From Amphibalanus amphitrite (taxonomy: Eukaryota; Arthropoda; Thecostraca; Balanomorpha; Balanidae): a stretch of DNA of 64,000 nucleotides. Below the pieces are notes generated by a model. That model searched no databases, had not been told where the DNA came from, and saw only the letters and a program-made list of their open reading frames with translations. The position numbers and the translations under genes are program-made. Shown here in pieces: positions 11,520-23,497 of the stretch (position 1 is its first letter; every line of letters begins with the position of its first letter). Location: assembly GCF_019059575.1 (NCBI RefSeq), contig NW_024881784.1, positions 558,001-622,000 of the forward strand, written 5' to 3'.

Positions 11520-12251
11520 ACATGGGCCTGGTTTTCTACATACGCGCCGGCCGAAGGGGGGGCGGGTACGACCCCCCCCCCCTCGCCGTTTCACCCCTGG
11601 TGAAGCTAGCGCGTCGAGGAAAAAACGAGCGCGGAGCGTGTGCGCCGTTACGAGACGCAGAGATTGGTACCCGATTTTAAGGTCCTAGGTCAACCGGTGA
11701 CCTCTGAGGTCAGGTCAAGTGTCCCAAGATACGGTTCAGTTTTTGGTGAATAACTTCGCAAAAAAACGGCTGCAGAGCCGCGATTTTGGCAGCATCGTGT
11801 TCGTCTCGCTCAGGCGCGTCGAATGATATACTTTTTGTTTGGGTCAGGTCAACTTAGGGTGTTGACCTCAGGTCAAGGTCAGGTCAGCGCCCCCAGGTCA
11901 CGAAGTTGGTCGAAAGAGGTCATGTCGCATATCATTCGATTCGGCACGTCTTCCTGAGTCCATTGGTGGCTTTCCCGACTCGCTAGCTCAATTTGATCGG
12001 GAGTTATATTGACGAAAAACTAATATGAGCTTAATGACGTCATAAATGACGTCACGCAAGGTCAACATTGCAAAAGTGACGCATCTAACCTTGCAAGGAG
12101 TGCATCAAATCACGATTCTGTGTACTTGAGATAGTTGGAGATCGTTCCCGGCGCCAGAATAGCAATTTTCATTTTGAGATACCTGCGAAAAACCACATGA
12201 GGGGTGTTCAAGCACACAACCCCCCCCCCCCCCCCCCCCCCCGCGGGTTAA
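11520..12251 (+). mobile_element. Non-autonomous piggyBac-like element, left tip eroded
   Basis: A poly-G/poly-C hairpin at about 11556-11582 is followed by interior sequence like the copies at 15681 and 60253, with TGACCT half-sites. The right end is a long C-run, then CCGCGGG and TTAA at 12248-12251. The left TTAACCC is missing, so the left boundary is approximate. The right TTAA is shared with the next element. Confidence 0.6.
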
Positions 12252-12755
12252 CCATCGCATCGCCCGTATAGGGGGAAGGGGTCGAACGGACTCCCCTCCG
12301 TTTTTCGCGAATAACTCGCGTAAAAAGGAGCCGATCGCGACAAAACTTTCAGTACCCTCGCGTTCATCAATTTTACACCTACCCTGAAAATTTCATGACC
12401 CTGACCTAAATGATCTTTGACCTGTGAGTCCTACTTTTCGAGACCATGTTTGGCGGGAATCGCGATTCGGCGTATGTCAGCTCGCATGAGCCGCGCGTTT
12501 GCGATCTTTTCGTGGTTTCAAGCGTTCAAACAAGTGGTATGATGCAAAGTATGTATGATGCTGGTCCATTAGGGTGGGTGTCAAGGTCAGCTGAAGGTCA
12601 GGTCAGGTCATTGACCTTTGACGACCTCGGTTCACTTTTTCGAGTTTTACATGTTTCTAGGCTAGTTTTTGGAGCTGAATTCGAAGTTAGCAACCATATG
12701 AACATTTACGAAGTAACATATGATTTCAAGCTTTTACGACTAGACATCTTAATTC

Positions 12756-12834
12756 AAGGTAGGTACGTTTTTCGGCTACTAGTCGTTTATTGTTAAACAA
12801 TAAACGACTAGTAGCCGAAAAACGTATCTACCTT
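12756..12834. repeat. Near-perfect 39-bp-arm palindrome
   Basis: Two 39-bp arms with one mismatch flank a single base at 12795. The arm starts AAGGTAGGTACG and ends TTATTGTT. It lies inside the piggyBac-like element at 12248 and is absent from the related copies at 15681 and 60253. Confidence 0.8.
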
Positions 12835-13135
12835 GGGTTTAGGAAGTAGTTTTTGTGCCTTCGTAACATGCTACGAAGCTGTCAAAGGCGGTTGACACCT
12901 ACTACAAATACTTAGGTACTCGGCAGGATTTCTACTGGTTGACCTGACCTGCCCTGACCCGACCTGGCCTAAATGCATGAAGACATCATCTGTGATCAAC
13001 GCTAACATGATATTCGTGATCAGCACCCCGAAAAACCTCATTGCAGCTACTCTTTACGGCGTTCTAAAGGGTCCCGATTTCCCCTACTTTTGGGTCATTG
13101 ACCCGACCTGGAAAGTTAGCCAATGACTAAGGACC

Positions 13136-15171
13136 TTAGCCTGGCAGGCGGTGGGCCTCCCGGCCACCTTCCGCGCAGTGTGTGTGTGTGTGGGGGGGGG
13201 CACTTTTTTGCCCCCCCCCCCCGTGTTAATGGCGCCCGCGGTCCGCATTGAATCCCTCACCCTTCCTTTGATGCCACACGTCAGCAGCTCTAGCTGAGTC
13301 GGACTTGCACCTCTAGCTGAGTCGGGCGAGTGCCGATGTGGCAGCTGGCCGCGGTCACGTGACCGAGCGTGACCCTTGTGCGGGCCGAGTAGAGGGCGTT
13401 GTTTTGTGCCCGGTGTGCTGAGGGGCGGACGTGTGAGCTGGAGCTGCGCGAAATGTAAGTGGATTTTGTATTTGAATTATACTTTGTTCTTTCTTGATAT
13501 TGCTATAAACATGCTGATCGATTCATTAACGTAATATAGTTGTTTGTTCGAGTTTGATTTATGTACGTGTTTACTTTCGCTAGGCAGAGTGAGCACCGCG
13601 GAGTCGGGCTGCTCGTGAGTCCGGGGATGTTTGGCGGCCGAGCTGTGGCTGTGGGTTCCCCCGTGACGGACTGTGTGGACGGAGCGATCTTCGTGATGAG
13701 ATCGACTTGTTGAGCGCCGGAGACGTGAACAGCCGGTATGTCAAACGTTGCGTCTGAATTACTGTACGAAGTTGCCCGAATTGTTAAGTGTTAATTAATC
13801 GAGTAAATGATAGCGCTAATAGTAATTTTGGTTCTAGAATTGCAGCAATATTTATTTCATGTAATGTTCAATGCACGGCTCACAATATGTCGTTTTGTTC
13901 GGACATGTCGGTTGTGGACGTGATTGTGTACTGACCGGTGCATTGTCTGTGTGTTTGTGTCCGGGCAGTAACGGACAGTTTCGGACTGCCTCGAGAGCTG
14001 ATGCAGACGAATAGAGGTCCAGTTGACGGCACAGCGTGTGTGACTACGAGGGCGCTCGGTTTGGCCCACGGCTGAGGCCGTGGCGGCTACACCCCGTATC
14101 TCCAAAACTACTGGACGGATCCGTAAAATTCAAACGGCGTTCGATAGCCCTGTAAAATTTGTCGAGAGAAACAATTTCATTGACCTCAGGGTCACCGATG
14201 ACGTCACAGGTCAGGTCAAAGATAAAATGTTTTACCGTTCACGGGTCTTCTAGGGAATGCGCTATAACACCGAGTAAAACGCATTTTGAGTAAAACGCAA
14301 ATCAGCGATAGGGCGTTAGATGCCTAGTACATATGTTGCTATAAGAGGTCACTGATAATACCAGTTCAGGTCACAGGTTAGGTTACCAAGTCAGCACATG
14401 AAGCCAACTTATTATGCGATGCATGTTTTATGGCCAATTTTTCATTTCCAACTCAATGGTGTTAGTTATAAGACCATCAGGCACGGTTTATGTCATTTTC
14501 TGGTGGAGGTCAGGTCAAGGTCAGGTCAAAAAAGGTCAAAGTTTAAAGTTGATGGTTATGCATAAAATTGGTATTGATTCGATGCAGCTCGTCACGGGTA
14601 GTCTAATGGTGGTCTTTGTATTGCGCTACGAGGTCTAGAATTGCTAAAAATTGAGTTTGAAAATTTGACGTCATCAATTTTAAACAGTTTTTTCGCTTAA
14701 CTTGGCCAAAAAGGAGGTATCGATCTCAAAGTTGGTATGTGGATAGAAGGCGGTAGGTAGTTAGTAGGTGCTATCACTTATATTCCGTTTTTTTTCGAAA
14801 TTCAAAACACTTTTTGGATTTTTCGGCTATTATATTCAACCAACAATTTCAACAATCCGAGATAGCAGTATTGTAGTTAATTCTGCACCTTTTATGTCTA
14901 TTTTTTTTTTGGTATCTCTAAAGCTGTAGGCCTGATAGCTCTTCCCGCGAAACCTTTTTTGGGTTGAAAATGGCAGAATGACGTCACTGTGACGTCATTA
15001 GAGGCCAACATATCATAATCTTTGGAAATTTTTTGTCAATGTGCAAAAGCTATTTACGAGAGGATACTGAAAGTTTGATGAAGATCGGCGCAGCGGTTCT
15101 GGAGATATCTCGAAAAAAAACTTAAGGGGAGGCAAAAAATGCCCCCCCCCCCCTACCGCCTGGAAGGTTAA
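13136..15171 (+). mobile_element. piggyBac-like element carrying about 0.87 kb of extra DNA
   Basis: The left end TTAG plus CCTGGCAGGCGGTGGG and the right end (inverse CCTTCCAGGCGGTAGGGG, then TTAA 15168-15171) are diverged inverse copies. A poly-G/poly-C hairpin sits inside each. From about 14092 to 15120 the interior closely follows the element at 49277, including the tandem TGACGTCA pair at 14979-14997. Between the left hairpin (ends about 13222) and that interior lies unrelated GC-richer sequence, 13226-14090. The element interrupts the one spanning 12248-15333. Confidence 0.65.
13226..14090 (+). other. GC-rich insert with splice-like signals inside a transposon
   Basis: This block lacks the AGGTCA motifs of its host element. 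It contains GAAAT/GTAAGT at about 13454, a CAG acceptor-like site at about 13585, CCG/GTATGT at about 13736, and TTTGTGTCCGGGCAG before 13970. These would bracket exon-like segments of about 200, 150 and 110 bp. A 17-bp motif CTCTAGCTGAGTCGG occurs twice at about 13286 and 13311. No long reading frame or known protein is seen, so a captured 5' untranslated or noncoding exon set is possible. Confidence 0.35.
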
Positions 15172-15333
15172 AATTGGGTATCATCGGCTTCCTCTCGTCA
15201 CGGGCAGCACGCTCATTTTTCCGCAAAGCTCTAGCTCGATCAGGCGAGAAACAGCAACAGGGGGGGGGGGTCCAACGGACCCTCCCCGTATACGTTCGCG
15301 GCTGGAAAAAACACCAATACGGGCGAGGGTTAA

Positions 15334-15676
15334 GGCACAAAGCAAGCACAAAGTGTCCGAACAAATTTTGGGAAAACTTCTTTTCACACAGTTATCGTGC
15401 AGTCCGAATCGAGTGAGCGGTTCAGTCCATGGTAGTTATACTGTAGAACTATACATGGCATTGTACTGCAAGTTCCACAGCATGACATCACCATTGTTCC
15501 ATTCAGTCAATGAATCGTGAATTAATCAATCTTCAATTTATTATGCGTCTTTTCGAGAGACCAAATACAACATACCTACCTACAGTAGAATATAAGACAC
15601 AACAGACAACAGTTGAACATAATGACTATGTAGCTCCAAAACGCACGTATGGAATTTATCGGGAATAATTCACATG
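15334..15676. other. Spacer between two elements
   Basis: No gene or repeat is recognised in these 340 bases. Confidence 0.4.
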
Positions 15677-16580
15677 TTAACCCTCGCCCGTAAACGGTGT
15701 TTTGCCACCTTCGCCCATGCAGGGGGGGGGGGGGTTGGTGCGACCCCCCCCCCTGGCGTTTGAAAACGGAGCGTCGTAGAGCTTAGCGGAAAAACCCACG
15801 GATTGCTCTCAACGAGATCTCGCGATTGGTGGTATATTTTTTGGTCCTAGGTCAACATTTGACCTACTTATGACCGGTCAAAGGTCAAATTTTCGGAAAA
15901 ATCTAACGTTTTCAGATTTCCGCGCCGATTGCGGCAAAACGGTAAGAGATATCGACTTGCAACCTTCACTATCGTGATCCTTGATCAATTCTCTATCGTT
16001 TGGTGTGTATTTCGATGTCATAACTCTAAAAATGATGCGCTGGGAGCATCGGAAGTCTGCAAGGTCATTTGTGCATTGGGTCACGTCAGGCGTGTGACGT
16101 CACTGACCTGACCCTGACCCAAAATGAACTACAAGAAACAACCGACGATGCCTGAAATGGATAGCAAATTCGAATTCAGGGCATTAAAATACCCCGAAAA
16201 GGCATACAAGTGCAAAAAGTCATTACAGGTCAACCGAGGTCACTGACCTTACCTTGACCTTTAGTAACCTTCAAAATGTCAACGGACATTGTGCCAATGT
16301 CAAATCAGCCAGTTGTGATTATAAAACAATCCATCAGGTCAGTCGGCATTTATACCAATGTGAAGCAATCTCCAATTTAGCGTAAATCTGGCCGGAGGTT
16401 GTTCCCTTTATGACGTCATAACTCCGTGACCTGACATGACCTTGACAAAAAAAAATTACCAAAAGTTGCGCAAAGGATGCCCCAAAAGGTACTGAAAATT
16501 TGAGCAGGCTATCTGAAACGGTTCGGCGTGCAGCTAAGAAAAACCTCAGGGGGGGGGGGGGTTACATGGGCGAGGGTTAA
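15677..16580 (+). mobile_element. Non-autonomous piggyBac-like element, CCCTCGCC subgroup
   Basis: TTAA is present on both sides (15677-15680, 16577-16580) with the tip CCCTCGCCC at both ends. The tag CGCCCATG occurs once at the right and again next to the left G-run. The left end has the roughly 20-bp stuffer typical of one end of each copy. The left hairpin is closed by GTT...GAC around poly-G/poly-C; the right hairpin arm has been lost. The element is 896 bp, full of TGACCT/AGGTCA, with no coding capacity. Confidence 0.8.
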
Positions 16581-16806
16581 CATCAAGGTTAAAATTAGGC
16601 AACGTTTGATTTTCTCAGGTTCAGTTTTGCCGGTTTCGCTGGCTAAAACGCGTGCTTAGTTGAAAAAAACGTACTTGGAGCCAAACACCTTTTGAAAAAA
16701 CTAAGTTATAGGAAATCATTGGCGGACCCTGAAAGGTGGTCTCGGACGTTGCGGGGAGCGGGCATGCAAATTACTTACCTACCTTGTGGGAGGCTATTGA
16801 TGTCAA

Positions 16807-16960
16807 CACATACATACATACATGCACACATACATGCACACATACATACATACATACATACATACATACATACATACATACATACATACATGCATACATA
16901 CATACATACATACATACATACATACATACATACATACATACATACATACATACATACATG
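16807..16960. repeat. (CATA)n microsatellite
   Basis: About 150 bp of CATA/TACA tandem tetranucleotide with a few GCACA interruptions. It produces long stop-free frames on both strands, which are artefacts. Confidence 0.95.
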
Positions 16961-17004
16961 GGGCAAGTCTTTCTCGTTGAGTCTTCGAGTGTTGAGGTAC
17001 TGAA

Positions 17005-17285
17005 GCAATGAGCAGTGTTCGCCATGGGCCGGGCCAGCCCAATGGGCCATGGGCTGGGCTGGGCCCTCAAATATGAAGGATCGATGGGCTGTGGATGGGC
17101 TGGGCCAAGAACTATAAAGTGGAGTCAGGGGTTCGCTACTGAGACTTCATTTTTGACGGGCTGGGCCGGGCTGGGCTTTGACGCTTTTACCAGGAATGGG
17201 CTCGGGCTGGGCCGGGCTGTGAACCCATGGGCCTGGGCTGGGCTGGACTGAGATTTTGCGGCCCGTGGCGAACACTGGTACTGAG
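17005..17285. mobile_element. hAT-like MITE with GGGCTGGGC array
   Basis: The ends are CAGTGTTCGCC (17013) and the inverse GGCGAACACTG (to 17277). The flanking 8-mers GCAATGAG and GTACTGAG agree at 6 of 8 positions. The 265-bp element is mostly degenerate GGGCTGGGCC repeats. CAGTG-type ends with 8-bp duplications are typical of hAT transposons. Confidence 0.6.
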
Positions 17286-18944
17286 TCTCGAGGCCGAGAC
17301 CGTACAAGCTGTAGCTTTGGTAGAGCAAATTCACTAGTTATGAGGATGGCGTGGCTAGGGGCTGTCACGCTCATTGTCCAGCATGACCCAGAGACCATGT
17401 CTGGGGGACATCTCTGAGGACGTGACTTCCCGCCCCGCCTCCAAATCTCTATACATACCTAGCTGTGCTTTCACCACTGTAAAAAGTACACGTGGAAATA
17501 GAGGGCATCCGACATTTGAGACATTTGCTTCTTGGCTCTCCGGCAGGATCCAAAGTTGATAAAAATGTTGTTGTTTTTCTCGCATAGAAGCTTAACAACT
17601 TTTGTAGAAAAAGTTCGCAATAAAGTGCTCGGGAAAGGCCCCGCAGAGCAGAGCATTCAATACAACCATTGGGATCCACCAATCACGTAGAAAGTCGAGG
17701 TTCAGGAATCAGGGTTCAACCAATGTGCAGGTAAGGCATCAGAATTCCTCCTCCACGCTCAAAAACTTTTCGGCTGCACTATCGGCTTCCGTAAGCGTCG
17801 ATGACCCAACTGCACGGCTTATCAATGTGAGCATGATGTGCCCCAAGCCGCCCTTTGTGCACCCGGAGGCTCTCCCTTACGGAGCGGGGACACGCATGAG
17901 CAGACACTTCGGTCAGGATCCAGTCGCAGACATGTCGACAATGTCTGACAGCGACACGTTTCTGGCCTCGCCACACTGTGAAACCAGCCTGAATTTAATA
18001 TAAATAAAGTTCATCAAGGCTAAGATTTCTATGCTCATTGCCTACCTTCTGATTTCGCAGCCAAGTGCCGACATACCTACATAAAGGGCGCACAAGCCGA
18101 TGTGCGCATAGATATAATAAGCAACATCTCCTGCTGTCGTGCGGAATAGTAAACGGCCGACAGGGTAACGTCTAAATTTGTTTTTTCCTACATGCCGGGG
18201 TATGTCTTAAGCACAGCACGAGCCGGGCAGTAAAACTATGACCAAGAAACTGTCGGTGTCAAAATGCCATGTTATTTGATAGGCCGGGCAGGAAACAAAA
18301 GTTTACTGCCCGAGTTTACTGCCCAGGGCAATGACCTCTAAACTACAGTTTATCGCATTAGTCGAGAGGAGGTATAATTGACAGGGAATGTATAATTGAC
18401 ATCATTATTGCATGATATTTGCCGCGTAAAATTAGAAAACTAATATTTTTTGGTAAATATCTGCTCTGCTTATCAAGGGTTTTGAAATATTTTGTATTGG
18501 TTACAAAGCCGAAATTATGGTAAGAATGCACCTACTAATCGAAATCCGTTATCGCTTGTTGTCTCATCTTCGTTTGATATGTCCAGTGGTCCACTGATGC
18601 CTTGGGCCTGAGTTAATGCGTTTTTATTTGGCAGTTGTAGTCCTTTCCTCGAAACAAACATGTTAAACATGGAAAATATAATGTATTTAACGAACGTTTA
18701 GCCATAGGGCATATCAGCAAAGTACGATTAAATAAATAAAGCAAAGATTCTTGCAAGAGCACTGGGAAAATTCGCGTTTAATCACTAGGAATATTATACC
18801 TTCTTCTTGTTGTTATGTCTGGCAAATCATTCAAGTATTATGTTTCTTGGATATCCATTTGTTGTGCCATTCTGAGATGATATTTTCAGACGTGATTCTT
18901 TTTGAAGTAAGGTATTTTGATGCATTTTCTTCTATAAATTTCCT
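17286..18944. other. Intergenic stretch, nothing recognised
   Basis: Open frames at about 17360-18000 on both strands show no recognisable domain or splice framework. Around 18218-18330 the motif GGGCAGTAAA occurs in both orientations, suggesting a small foldback repeat. Confidence 0.4.
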
Positions 18945-19955
18945 TTAACCCGCGCACCGACGGGGGTCTGCGCCAACTTAGTACCGACGGGGGGGGGGGG
19001 GGCGGATGACCGCCCCCCCCCCCTGAGATCTCGAGAACGAAGCAAGATAGCGACAAGCGGTAAACGGCATCGGATACGCACGGTCAAGATCTACAATTTT
19101 TACAAAGGTCATTTTCAGGTCAGGTCAAAGATGACGTCACAGGGGTCGAAAAAGTCAAAATGGCGGCGCTAGATATAGAGAGAGTTTTTCTCGAATAACT
19201 TTCGAATTAGTCAAGATAGGAACAAACTAAGGGCATCATCGTGATCCTCTCGTCAATCCGCATCGAATGATATATATGTTGACCTCGAAAGGTCAAGGTC
19301 AAAGGTTGACCTCAGGTCACGTGACCTCGAGGTCATCATGCATATCATTCGATGCGTCTTGACGAGCTGAACACAATGAGACCATCCACGCGTCTGTATC
19401 TTGTTCCTGTACGGAGTTATTGGCCAAAAACCTTTGGTGACCTTTGATGACCTCACATGACCTCACAGCTGCCCAACAGCAAAACAGACCTCAAGGTAGT
19501 GAAGGTTGATCGTATATAAAGTCATGTATGGTATATGGGGCCATTCCGACCCGTTTTAGTGGTAAAAACAGGGAGTTGGTTTTTCCCCCATTGACTTATA
19601 ATGGGGAGGTCGCGAAATTGACCTGACCTTAGGTCACCGATATCAAAATTCCGAGATATACAAATTGTAGCTACTAATGACCTAATAACATCCTGCGACT
19701 TTCAAAGGCCTCCGACATCTACTGTAGCTCTGGCACGGTGACAAAGTTGCAAAAAAGTGACTTGAGGTTGGGTCATTCAAAGTGACCTGGTGACCTGACC
19801 TTGAAAGGTAGGAGGTTCAAACTTGCACACCATGTGTAAAATTGATAAGGGAATAGTCATACCAAATTTCGCGGCGCTACGCGCCGCGGTTTTCCCGCTA
19901 TTCGCGAAAAACCTCAGGGGGGGCGGATATCCCCCCCCGTCGGTGCGCGGGTTAA
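18945..19955 (+). mobile_element. Non-autonomous piggyBac-like element
   Basis: TTAA occurs at 18945-18948 and 19952-19955. The tip is CCCGCGCACCGACGGGG at both ends. The tag CCGACGGGG is present three times: twice at the left, 17 bp apart, and once at the right. The hairpins are closed by CGG/CCG on both sides. The interior is the reverse complement of the copy at 1303. It is 1003 bp with no coding capacity. Confidence 0.8.
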
Positions 19956-20077
19956 GGCTTTATCCACAGCAGTAGTGCAATCATTGTTAGGAAAATATGG
20001 ACAAAACAATTGCATAAAAGTGTCACCAAAACCTGTCGAAACTAACCTAGCAGGTATGCGGCATGTAGGAAAAATCT

Positions 20078-20212
20078 TACTGACCTCAGCCGTACGAAAT
20101 TATTTGGAAACTCGGCTTGCAAAATTTGACTCCGGCCCTCGTGCTTCGCACTCGGGCCTACGTCAATTTTGCAAACCTCGTTTCCAAATAATTTCGTCGG
20201 CCCGGTCAGTAA
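20078..20212. repeat. Foldback element with 45-50-bp arms
   Basis: The left arm begins TTACTGACC and contains ACGAAATTATTTGG. The right arm is the inverse and ends GGTCAGTAA. A shorter GGCCC/GGGCC stem occupies the loop. It is a 135-bp MITE-like hairpin with no clear target duplication. Confidence 0.65.
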
Positions 20213-22480
20213 TATATAATCTTCGCCATACGAGTGTATGTCGATTATGTCAGCGCTGTTGTGCAGCACACACGGGTGGAGAATGTTTGAAAAAGTTACC
20301 CCGGCCGGCGACCGAAAGTCAGAAAGACGATGATGCTCAAATATTTGTCAACGGTTATCAACAAACCCCTATTCTGTGGCATAGAATAATGGATGTCTGC
20401 GTACGTTTTTAGGGGAAACTGCTGCACGCAGGTGCGGAAGATTTCGTAATTGTTACAACAATTTTGCAACACGCCTTAAAATTTCGGACGCATGTCACCT
20501 AGTGCTAGGTCAGGTCATCAGGTCAAATTTGCTGGATGATCGTGCTAAAAATGCCATCATGCCCTTTGCAAAGCTTATTCCGTGGAACTTGCAACCTCCC
20601 CCACAAAACAAAATGTCAAATTTGACCGTTTTGACCCTCTTATTGATTTGAGCTCGCACCTGAAATATTATTCGCAACCGAGCCTTAAACGAGTAATCGA
20701 ATGTTTTGTTTGCAGTGTTTAAGCTCCGTTATGTTCATGAACTGTGAGAAAAGTTGTCGGAGAACGCTAAAATCAGAGAAATTTGGCTTTTGATGATCTA
20801 TGATGATTTTATAATTGAGCTTGCCTAAAACATGACCAGATTTCTCTAGTCACGTTTGTCGCTCTTTCAAACGTCGTTCCGCTTCTCGCCTCGTAGCCCA
20901 GCAGCCGAGTTAGAAGGAGTGTGAAAAGCCCACCTCTCGACTCAACGTGTTACGATTAGGCCACCACCCTGGCGGCCTTGGAGGAGCCTTGAGCCCCAGC
21001 AGCTCGTCCTTCTATCTCACTGATATTACACGGCCCTTAAATATGATTTACTTCTGTTTGATGAAACATGTCGGGCTCCGCGATGAAAAGACTTAAAAAC
21101 ATCAAGCTCCAAAATGAAAATAAAGTAAATTTTCAAGAACTTTTCAAGGTAGATAAGAATAATGAGAGACACTTTTATAGATGGCAGTTTTTTCGTATGG
21201 AGACAGCTTTTAGGATTTACAAAAGTGGAAAAAGTTACCCCGGCCGCGCCGGGGTCGGCTGAAAGTTACCCCGGCCACGGCCGGGGTGGCCGGGGTAGGT
21301 TCTCCACCCATGGCAGCACACATCACTCTGTCGTGTGGGGAAATCTGCGTTCAGACCTTTGCTGGCACTGTCAGCGACCGTGAAAGCTCTAAATACCAAG
21401 CATGGCTATTACGTAATGCTCCTGTGGCCAAACGCTCGTTTTTTATTGGTCATTACCGTGTCTGCAGGGCCAGAGCCTTCCCAATAGGATGCAACAGCCA
21501 AGGCGATGCAGTTAAGGACTTGATATTTTGATGTAATCGCGTCAATTTTCTGTATGTGATGATAAAGATGAGGTGGCACTTGAATTCGGTCTGTAGATCA
21601 TACATATGCAGTACTGCGTAATAATTGTCGGTATAATCAGATCAAAAGTGGAAGATATCCAACTGACATTCACCTGATAACCGTCTCTTGAAAAGGTTAG
21701 GCTTAACTCGTGAACTGAGAAGGGTGTCAACAAAACCGAATGTTTCTTTTCACTTAGTGGTTGGAAAGGCCTTAATATGATTTTGAAATGACTTGGTGTG
21801 TTACTGGTATCAAGGCATGCTCGTAGTTTCACTTTTCCATTAAAACCATGTCTTGATGGACGTATAAACTGTCAATAAGCTGGGAGTCCGGCCGCTGCAG
21901 CTCTGCTCTCATGAGCCGAAATGCAGCCGGTCCGGTCCGGTGGGAAGTGGCCGGCTCCGGAGGACCGGACACTCCGGTCCCATGTCCGGTGGCACGTGCC
22001 GCCATGTGACACGGGGCGCGGCCTCCTACACCGGCTCCCGTGACCCGCCGCCCCGCCCCGCGCCGACCGGTCCCCGAGCTGCACAGAGCTGCCGGGAGAA
22101 ACGATGTAAGTGGCACGGCAGACTGCACCGTCAACGAGACGACTGCGCCGAGACCGCCGGCCAGGCGACATTCCAATCGGCTCGGAAAACAGTCGGTGTA
22201 ACAGCGGCTTAATAAGAGGAATCTGAAACATTTTCTGATGTCCTGATTTTTTTCAATGGTAGGTACCATGGATGATATAACACTCATTATCTCATCCATG
22301 GTAGGTACCTTATAAATTGAATTCAATGGAGTAATGAACCAGTCCATGAATCAATGAAATAATGAAACTAATAAACCTTCGCATAACTCTTTTATTCCAC
22401 AGAATAATCCGAAAGGCTTTTCATTGTATCGGATATCAGATTTCTTTTTTAAAATTATCTTTTGTGATTACACCTTGATC
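20213..22480. other. Intergenic stretch with a GC-rich possible promoter
   Basis: AGGTCA motifs near 20510 suggest an old element remnant. The motif AGTTACCCCGGCC occurs three times (20295, 21233, 21264). A GC-rich block at 21880-22105 ends in ACGAT/GTAAGT, which could be the donor of a first noncoding exon on +. No downstream exon was identified. The region 22258-22312 contains a small inverted GGTAGGTACC motif. Confidence 0.3.
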
Positions 22481-22693
22481 ATGTATAGTTACTTTTCGGA
22501 TTATTCTCTGGGATAATAATATCTAACTCACAAGTCCATATATTTCGGATGATGTTGCTCACCCTTGGTCACTGGACAAAATAAAAACAATTACATATAT
22601 ATGAGCCAAGGGTGAGCAACATCATCCGAAATATACGGACTTGTGAGTTAGATATTTTTATCCCAGAGAATAATCCGAAAAGTAACTATACAT
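22481..22693. repeat. Long hairpin with about 88-bp arms
   Basis: The arms 22481-22568 and 22606-22693 are near-perfect inverted copies around a 37-base AT-rich loop. The arm begins ATGTATAGTTAC and ends CACCCTTGG. No target duplication is evident. It may be a MITE or a palindromic duplication. Confidence 0.8.
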
Positions 22694-23497
22694 AGCTAAT
22701 TTCCTGGGAAAAAAAATGACTTTAAAACAACATATTACACCTTATCATTGAGCAACCAACTCTTCGACTTCATCGTTAAAACTCTGCACTCTGAATATTG
22801 TTGGTCCTCCGGACATTAAGCATAGTATGATCTATACATGTACCTATTTTTCCGGTGCGATGCGGATATATAGCTACAATAATAGAACATCACTTTAGCG
22901 ATGTTCTTCCCTGTTAACAAAAAAAAAAAAAACATGGATGCCACCAGGTGTTCAGCAATCATGCAATGTTCCAGCTCTGTGTTAAAATTGGACGAGCCGA
23001 TCTCTGCCAGCTGATGCGATAGGTGAAAACTAAAGCTGGACTCAAGTCCGCGCAAGTTTGAGCCCTCAGAAAGTAAAAGCTACGTTTTACCGGTACCTAA
23101 ATCCTCCGTTACCGGGACCGGAGCACGGGTTACGCAGACACTGTGAACTTCCCCTTCGCTGCTTCCAAAAGTTAGCACGCTGCCGATCATAGGCCGCTCC
23201 ACACGGGTGTTTGGGCGGTCCCTCAGAATGGACGGCGCTCGAAACCGCGCGGTGTGACCGCCGCCGGCCGCGCCGGTAAGAGATAGGGTCAGTCGTCTCC
23301 TCGGCCCGTGATACGTCAGTACAGGCTCGTCTTGTTACCTCAAAACAGCATAATCACATCACATTACGCTTTGTTGTGTATTGGTAATGTTTCGGAGAAC
23401 AGAATATGCCAAAATTATCTTTCGGCATGTTTTATCTATATGGCACAAAATCAAAGAGGCGAATCGATCGGTGGTTATAAAGGACAGCATCTCAAAG
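22694..23497. other. Intergenic stretch with a GC-rich patch
   Basis: A CpG-rich patch at about 23180-23275 ends in CGCCG/GTAAGAG, a donor-like site on +. No exon partner was found. Confidence 0.3.

Larger units (their letters stand above)
12248..15333 (-). mobile_element. piggyBac-like element interrupted by another
   Basis: The left end (CCATCGCATCGCCCGTATAGG after TTAA 12248-12251) and the right end (inverse CCCTCGCCCGTATTGG before TTAA 15330-15333) belong together. Both have a hairpin closed by GTCC/GGAC-type bases, and the tag is CGTATAGG, CGTATTGG and CGTATACG. The extended end is on the right, so the element is reversed relative to the copy at 15681. A second element (13136-15171) is inserted in it; without that the element is about 1.05 kb. 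A 39-bp-arm hairpin lies at 12756-12834. Confidence 0.65.

Noticed and set aside
16692..17070. Long frames reading THTYIHTYIH or MYVCMYVC around 16.7-17.1 kb
   Set aside because: They are translations of the CATA microsatellite; frames are open on both strands.
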